44,498 nt of DNA from Syntrophaceticus schinkii (GTDB lineage: Bacteria; Bacillota; DSM-12270; Thermacetogeniales; Thermacetogeniaceae): positions 1 to 44,498 of the forward strand of contig NZ_CDRZ01000002.1 in NCBI RefSeq assembly GCF_000946815.1, given 5' to 3'. The notes below the pieces were generated by a model. It had not been told where the DNA came from. It did no database searches and worked only from the letters and a program-made list of their open reading frames with translations. This document shows, in pieces, positions 40,836-44,498 of the stretch. The translations under genes and the position numbers were made by a program. How positions within the stretch are numbered: position 1 is the first letter of the stretch; each line of letters begins with the position of its first letter.

Positions 40836-42230
40836 TTAAAGAATATAACTGCTTAAATTGCCGTCAGCAACAATTCCCTCCATGCGTTCAGCCACATAAT
40901 TTTTATCTATAACCACACTCTGCTGATAAAATTCCGGGGCCTGAAAAGAGAGATCCTCCAACACTTTTTCTAAAATGGTATGCAGACGCCTTGCCCCGAT
41001 ATTTTCAGCCTGTGCATTGACCAGATCAGCCATTTCAGCGATCTCTTCCAAGGCATCCGCAGTGAATTCCACATCCACCTCTTCGGTCTGCAAAAGTGCT
41101 GTATACTGGCGGATCAAAGAATTATCAGGCTCAGTTAATATTTTCAAGAAATCGTCCTTCTCCAGGGATTCCAATTCAACCCGGATAGGGAAACGCCCCT
41201 GCAGTTCAGGAATCAGATCTGAGGGTTTCGATACATGAAAAGCACCTGCAGCAATGAATAAAACATAGTCAGTTTTTACTGGCCCATACTTCGTCATCAC
41301 AGTTGAGCCTTCAATAATCGGTAAGATATCACGCTGCACTCCACCACGTGAAACATCGGGACCTGAGGTGTTTTCCCTGCCGGCGATCTTGTCGATTTCA
41401 TCGAGGAAAATAATCCCACACTGTTCTGCACGCTCTACTGCCAGAGAGTTCACTTCATCCATATCCACTAAGTTCTGAGCCTCTTCCTGAGCCAAAATGC
41501 GCCTTGCCTCCCGGATCGTCACCCGCCGCTTCTTCTTTTTTTTGGGAAGAAAGCTCCCTAACATATCCTGGAGATTGATACCCATTTCCTCCATGCCCCC
41601 GAGAGTATATACATCGAGGGTTTTCTGGTGGCTTTCTTCTACTTCGATCTCTATCTGCCGGTCTTCAAGTGCACCGGATTGTAGTTCTACAGCAACTCTA
41701 TCCCGCAGCATCCGGTTATTCTGCAGATCTTCTGCTCTTTCTTCCTCTCTATCCTCTTCACTCATTTCCCCAAACAATAGTTCCATAGGATTTTTTATGG
41801 GTTTGCGGCGTTTTGGTGAGGGTACCAGTATCTCTAAGATTTTTTCTTCTGCAAGCTTGTTTGCCTTCTCACCGACCTCAGCCATTTTTTCTTGTTTGAC
41901 CATTCTGATGGCGACCTCTACCAGGTCACGCACCATTGATTCGACATCCTTGCCCACATAACCCACTTCAGTAAATTTTGTTGCTTCTACCTTCACAAAA
42001 GGCGCTTTGACGAGTTTCGCCAGGCGCCGCGCGATCTCTGTTTTTCCTACACCTGTTGGACCAATCATAATAATGTTTTTCGGTATAATCTCATCCTGGA
42101 GTTCCGGCGGGAGTCGGTGTCTGCGATACCTATTGCGCAGGGCGACAGCTACTGCTTTTTTCGCCTCCTGCTGGCCGATAATATACCGGTCCAGTTCAGC
42201 CACAATCTGCCGTGGGGTTAATTCCTCCAC
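40836..42230 (-). CDS. hslU: ATP-dependent protease ATPase subunit HslU (ClpY)
   Basis: HslU unfolds substrates for the HslV peptidase. The 464-residue AAA+ protein has the start [23 protein letters not shown] split over the N-domain, Walker [16 protein letters not shown], the pore motif [16 protein letters not shown], Walker [12 protein letters not shown] and the sensor region GRFPIRVEL. The inserted I-domain lies around residues 110-240. It is intact. Confidence 0.96.
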   Translation of the reverse strand: MEELTPRQIVAELDRYIIGQQEAKKAVAVALRNRYRRHRLPPELQDEIIPKNIIMIGPTGVGKTEIARRLAKLVKAPFVKVEATKFTEVGYVGKDVESMVRDLVEVAIRMVKQEKMAEVGEKANKLAEEKILEILVPSPKRRKPIKNPMELLFGEMSEEDREEERAEDLQNNRMLRDRVAVELQSGALEDRQIEIEVEESHQKTLDVYTLGGMEEMGINLQDMLGSFLPKKKKKRRVTIREARRILAQEEAQNLVDMDEVNSLAVERAEQCGIIFLDEIDKIAGRENTSGPDVSRGGVQRDILPIIEGSTVMTKYGPVKTDYVLFIAAGAFHVSKPSDLIPELQGRFPIRVELESLEKDDFLKILTEPDNSLIRQYTALLQTEEVDVEFTADALEEIAEMADLVNAQAENIGARRLHTILEKVLEDLSFQAPEFYQQSVVIDKNYVAERMEGIVADGNLSSYIL

Positions 42231-42244
42231 CTGGTCTTCACCTC

Positions 42245-42775
42245 TTACAGTTTTTCTATGGTTATATGATCATTCGTATAAATGCATATGGAGGCTGCTA
42301 TCTCAAGTGCGGATTGAACCACCTGTTCAGCCTTCAATGAGGTATGATTAACCAGTGCCCGGGCAGCAGCCAGTGCATATGGTGAACCGGAACCCACCGC
42401 TGCAATGCCATCATCGGGTTCAATAACCTCACCGCTTCCGGAAATAATGAGCAGGTGTTTTTGATCCGCTACAACCAGAAGTGCCTCCAGGCGTCGGAGA
42501 ACTCTGTCCATACGCCAGTCCCGGGCAAGTTCCACTGCTGCCCGCTCTAAATTACCCCGATATTCTTCAAGCTTGCGCTCAAACTTGTCAAAGAGGGTCA
42601 ACGAATCGGCTACAGAACCCGCAAAACCAGCTAAAATACGCCCCTCATACAGCTTCCGAATTTTACAGGCATGTGCCTTCATGATGGTGTTGTTGCCGAA
42701 TGTGACCTGTCCATCTCCTCCTATAGCCACCTGTCCATCTCGCTTCACACAAATCACTGTGGTCCCGGTAAGCAT
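42245..42775 (-). CDS. hslV: HslV (ClpQ) protease subunit
   Basis: HslV is the proteasome-like peptidase partner of HslU. The mature enzyme should begin at the first Thr of [10 protein letters not shown]; the chain also has [28 protein letters not shown], and [25 protein letters not shown]. With the ATG at 42775 (GAGGTGG five bases upstream) a four-residue propeptide MLTG must be removed to expose Thr1. An upstream GTG would add three residues but has no good ribosome binding site. Confidence 0.93.
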   Translation of the reverse strand: MLTGTTVICVKRDGQVAIGGDGQVTFGNNTIMKAHACKIRKLYEGRILAGFAGSVADSLTLFDKFERKLEEYRGNLERAAVELARDWRMDRVLRRLEALLVVADQKHLLIISGSGEVIEPDDGIAAVGSGSPYALAAARALVNHTSLKAEQVVQSALEIAASICIYTNDHITIEKL

Positions 42776-42785
42776 CCAAACCACC

Positions 42786-43703
42786 TCATTTCCGTTCTTT
42801 CGCTCGCGGGTGTGCCTTTTCGTAGACCGCCTTAATCCTTTCCCCGGTTACATGTGTGTAAATCTGGGTGCTTGACATCCTGGAATGACCCAATAGCTCC
42901 TGCACAGAACGAAGATCCGCTCCCCCCTCCAGGAGATGTGTGGCAAATGTATGCCGCAGGGAGTGCGGTGTAAGGTTCCTGGCAGGAGCCACCTTTTTAA
43001 GATATTTATTAATAATACCGTAAGCCCCTCTTGTTGTTAACCGCTTCCCTCTCCAATTAACAAAGAGCGGCTCTGTTGTTGACGGATTTTTCTTTCCGCA
43101 GATCAGTGGACGGCCTTCCATCATATACCACTGCAATGCAGCACTGGCATGATTGCCAAATGGAACAATACGCTCCTTTTGACCCTTGCCCTTAACTCGC
43201 AGGGAACGACGTTCAAAATCTACATCTCCGACATCAATTTGCACTGCTTCCCCGATCCTGATACCTGAACTATAAAGCAGTTCTAATAAAGCATGATCCC
43301 TGATCTCCAGCTTCCCCTTGCCTGCCGGATTATCTAAAAGGTCATTGACCTCAGTGGAATAAAGAAACTGCGGCAAATACTTGGTCTGTTTAGGGGTTCG
43401 TACCAGCACCAGGGGATTGTTGTCTATTTTTCCCACCTGGCATAGATATCTGAATAGTGACCTCAGGGTTGCCAACCGGCGTGAAATGGTGCTGCGGGCA
43501 TAACCCGCTTCATATAATTGTGAAAGATAATTCCGAATAATCTTTAAATTAACCTCAGCTGGCTCACTTATTTGAGCTGATTCGATGTATTGAAGAAAAT
43601 GCTTAAGATCAGATCTGTAGCTTTGAGCAGTATGCTCACTGAGGTTTTTCTGAGTTTTTAGATATTTTATAAAATTTTCACAAGTCTCCTTCCAGCTTCC
43701 CAT
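42786..43703 (-). CDS. xerC: Tyrosine recombinase XerC
   Basis: XerC with XerD resolves chromosome dimers at dif. The 305-residue protein has the SAM-like N-domain ([22 protein letters not shown] split over it) and the catalytic Arg in [10 protein letters not shown], Lys in [27 protein letters not shown], the second His in [10 protein letters not shown], and the nucleophile Tyr in IYTHV. Its place at the head of hslVU-codY matches xerC (codV) rather than xerD. Confidence 0.95.
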   Translation of the reverse strand: MGSWKETCENFIKYLKTQKNLSEHTAQSYRSDLKHFLQYIESAQISEPAEVNLKIIRNYLSQLYEAGYARSTISRRLATLRSLFRYLCQVGKIDNNPLVLVRTPKQTKYLPQFLYSTEVNDLLDNPAGKGKLEIRDHALLELLYSSGIRIGEAVQIDVGDVDFERRSLRVKGKGQKERIVPFGNHASAALQWYMMEGRPLICGKKNPSTTEPLFVNWRGKRLTTRGAYGIINKYLKKVAPARNLTPHSLRHTFATHLLEGGADLRSVQELLGHSRMSSTQIYTHVTGERIKAVYEKAHPRAKERK

Positions 43704-43903
43704 CAGAATATTACCTCATTTCACAATAATGAGAGAATTTCATAATTCAAAAATCAAAGTTTAAACAAAAATTAACAACTGGACCACCGCTTTTGATTAA
43801 CAAATAACGGCAGCGCATGGAGCATTACTGGTAAATAATAGCTACTAGTTACAAAAAGGCAGACACCACCCCCTTGGTAATTAAAGTGCTTTCTTGATTA
43901 GAA

Positions 43904-44498
43904 TTAAGCTGCTTTTTGTTCTCTTTCAGCTGTATTGACGGCTGTTACTGTAGCTATCAGCGCTATTGCACAAAGGTAGGCGTGAGTTTCTACCTTTTTA
44001 GTACCCTGAACTGTAATGCTTTCTAAACCTAGATGCTTCTTTTGTCTGCCGAAATAGCGCTCAACGCTTGTTCTTTCATCATATAGCTTTTGCCAGTTCT
44101 TGGTCCCCCTGTGGGGGCTGCAGAACAGCCTTGAGTCATCTTCAATTTTAGTTTTTATCACCATTCCATAGTTGGAGCTTGAACACCAGTCGGTACCAAA
44201 GGGGCATTCAGCTTTATCAAGTACGTGGGGACAACGAAACTTGTTAACTCCGTTATCGCTGCCCCAGTAAACCATCCGAAACCCTGCGGAACAAATAGGT
44301 GTCCCATCAAAATCAAAGCCAGCTCTAGGTTGCCTGGTCCCTCTAAGATTAAGAGCTATGATTGACCTGGGCGTTGAAAGTCTATTCTTTATGGTTTCGT
44401 TAAATGTCATTACAGTCATACGCAGAGTCCATCAGGTAGAACTTGGGTTGAATTTCAACCAGACGCTGCCTTTGGACCCATTTTTAAACCAGTTTTAA
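43904..44498 (-). mobile_element. DDE transposase, C-terminal part, frameshifted, cut by window edge
   Basis: The reading frame has a catalytic-aspartate context FYLMDSAYDCNDIY, a middle with FDFDGTPICSAGFRMVYWG and several Cys (CPHVLDKAECPFG), and the late YDERTSVERYFGRQKKHLGLE with the third acidic residue. It is of the DDE_Tnp_1 kind (IS4/IS5-like group); I cannot name the IS. One extra base at 44400-44401 breaks the chain between DIY and ETIK, and a further stop appears near 44484, so the element may be inactive. Its left end must lie in the 200 bases before xerC; I could not define the inverted repeat because the other end is outside the window. Confidence 0.75.

Noticed and set aside
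41497-41961. 154-codon plus-strand ORF inside hslU
   Set aside because: It is an antisense shadow of the hslU I-domain, very rich in Ser and Arg as expected for reverse-frame text.
43704-43903. CodY-box-like palindrome GAATTTCATAATTC upstream of xerC
   Set aside because: It differs from the AATTTTCWGAAAATT consensus at several positions and lies in AT-rich sequence, so self-regulation by CodY cannot be claimed.

Overview
The window is a chromosomal core region of an endospore-forming, low-to-mid GC Bacillota, most likely an anaerobic member of the Clostridia. The evidence is gene content and order: dipicolinate synthase genes dpaA/dpaB, the spore-associated ylxY and ymxH, a SpoIIIE/FtsK translocase with tepA and ylzJ next to it, a SwrB-like gene directly before rpsB, a 2[4Fe-4S] ferredoxin, and the order xerC-hslV-hslU-codY. 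Nearly every gene is on the minus strand, so transcription runs from high to low coordinates. No CRISPR array, tRNA, rRNA or defence island was seen.

Layout in transcription order (right to left). 44498-43904: C-terminal part of a DDE transposase, cut by the window edge. 43703-40026: xerC, hslV, hslU, codY. 40025-39502: a 524-base gap where many relatives carry the large flagellar/chemotaxis operon; it holds a terminator and one doubtful small ORF. 39501-38938: swrB-like gene with terminator. 38875-35640: promoter, rpsB, tsf, pyrH, frr, a single-domain PASTA-like protein, ferredoxin, then a strong terminator. 35570-27799: isoprenoid and envelope lipid genes uppS, cdsA, an AI-2E/YtvI-type membrane protein, dxr, rseP, ispG, then proS. 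27751-16139: a promoter and a structured leader, then rimP, nusA, ylxR, ylxQ, infB, rbfA, nrnA, truB, ribF, two small unknown genes, rpsO, pnp and ylxY. 16104-13344: D,D-carboxypeptidase, M16 peptidase, ymxH, terminator. 13278-8691: promoter, dapB, dpaA, dpaB, asd, dapA, terminator, a lysine/dipicolinate module. 8649-6863: rnjA and its terminator. 5848-6803: tepA-ylzJ, the only genes on the plus strand. 5722-112: ftsK/spoIIIE, a winged-helix regulator with a degenerate sugar-kinase domain, rodZ, rimO and a tiny membrane ORF.

The most important caution for a reader is that at least ten single-base frameshifts interrupt otherwise normal genes (the HTH-PfkB gene, ftsK twice, dapB, infB, nusA, proS, rseP, tsf, and the transposase). 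Most lie in short homopolymers, and several hit genes that cannot be lost. The natural reading is uncorrected sequencing or assembly indels, not real pseudogenes. I annotate each as one gene across the shift and give the position of the lesion.

I did not find a clear undescribed system. The most unusual real-biology items are the HTH protein with a dead ribokinase-like domain beside ftsK/rodZ, the PASTA-mini-protein/ferredoxin pair between frr and uppS, the inverted tepA-ylzJ pair, the two-hairpin leader with two alternative starts before rimP, and the missing flagellar block between codY and swrB.
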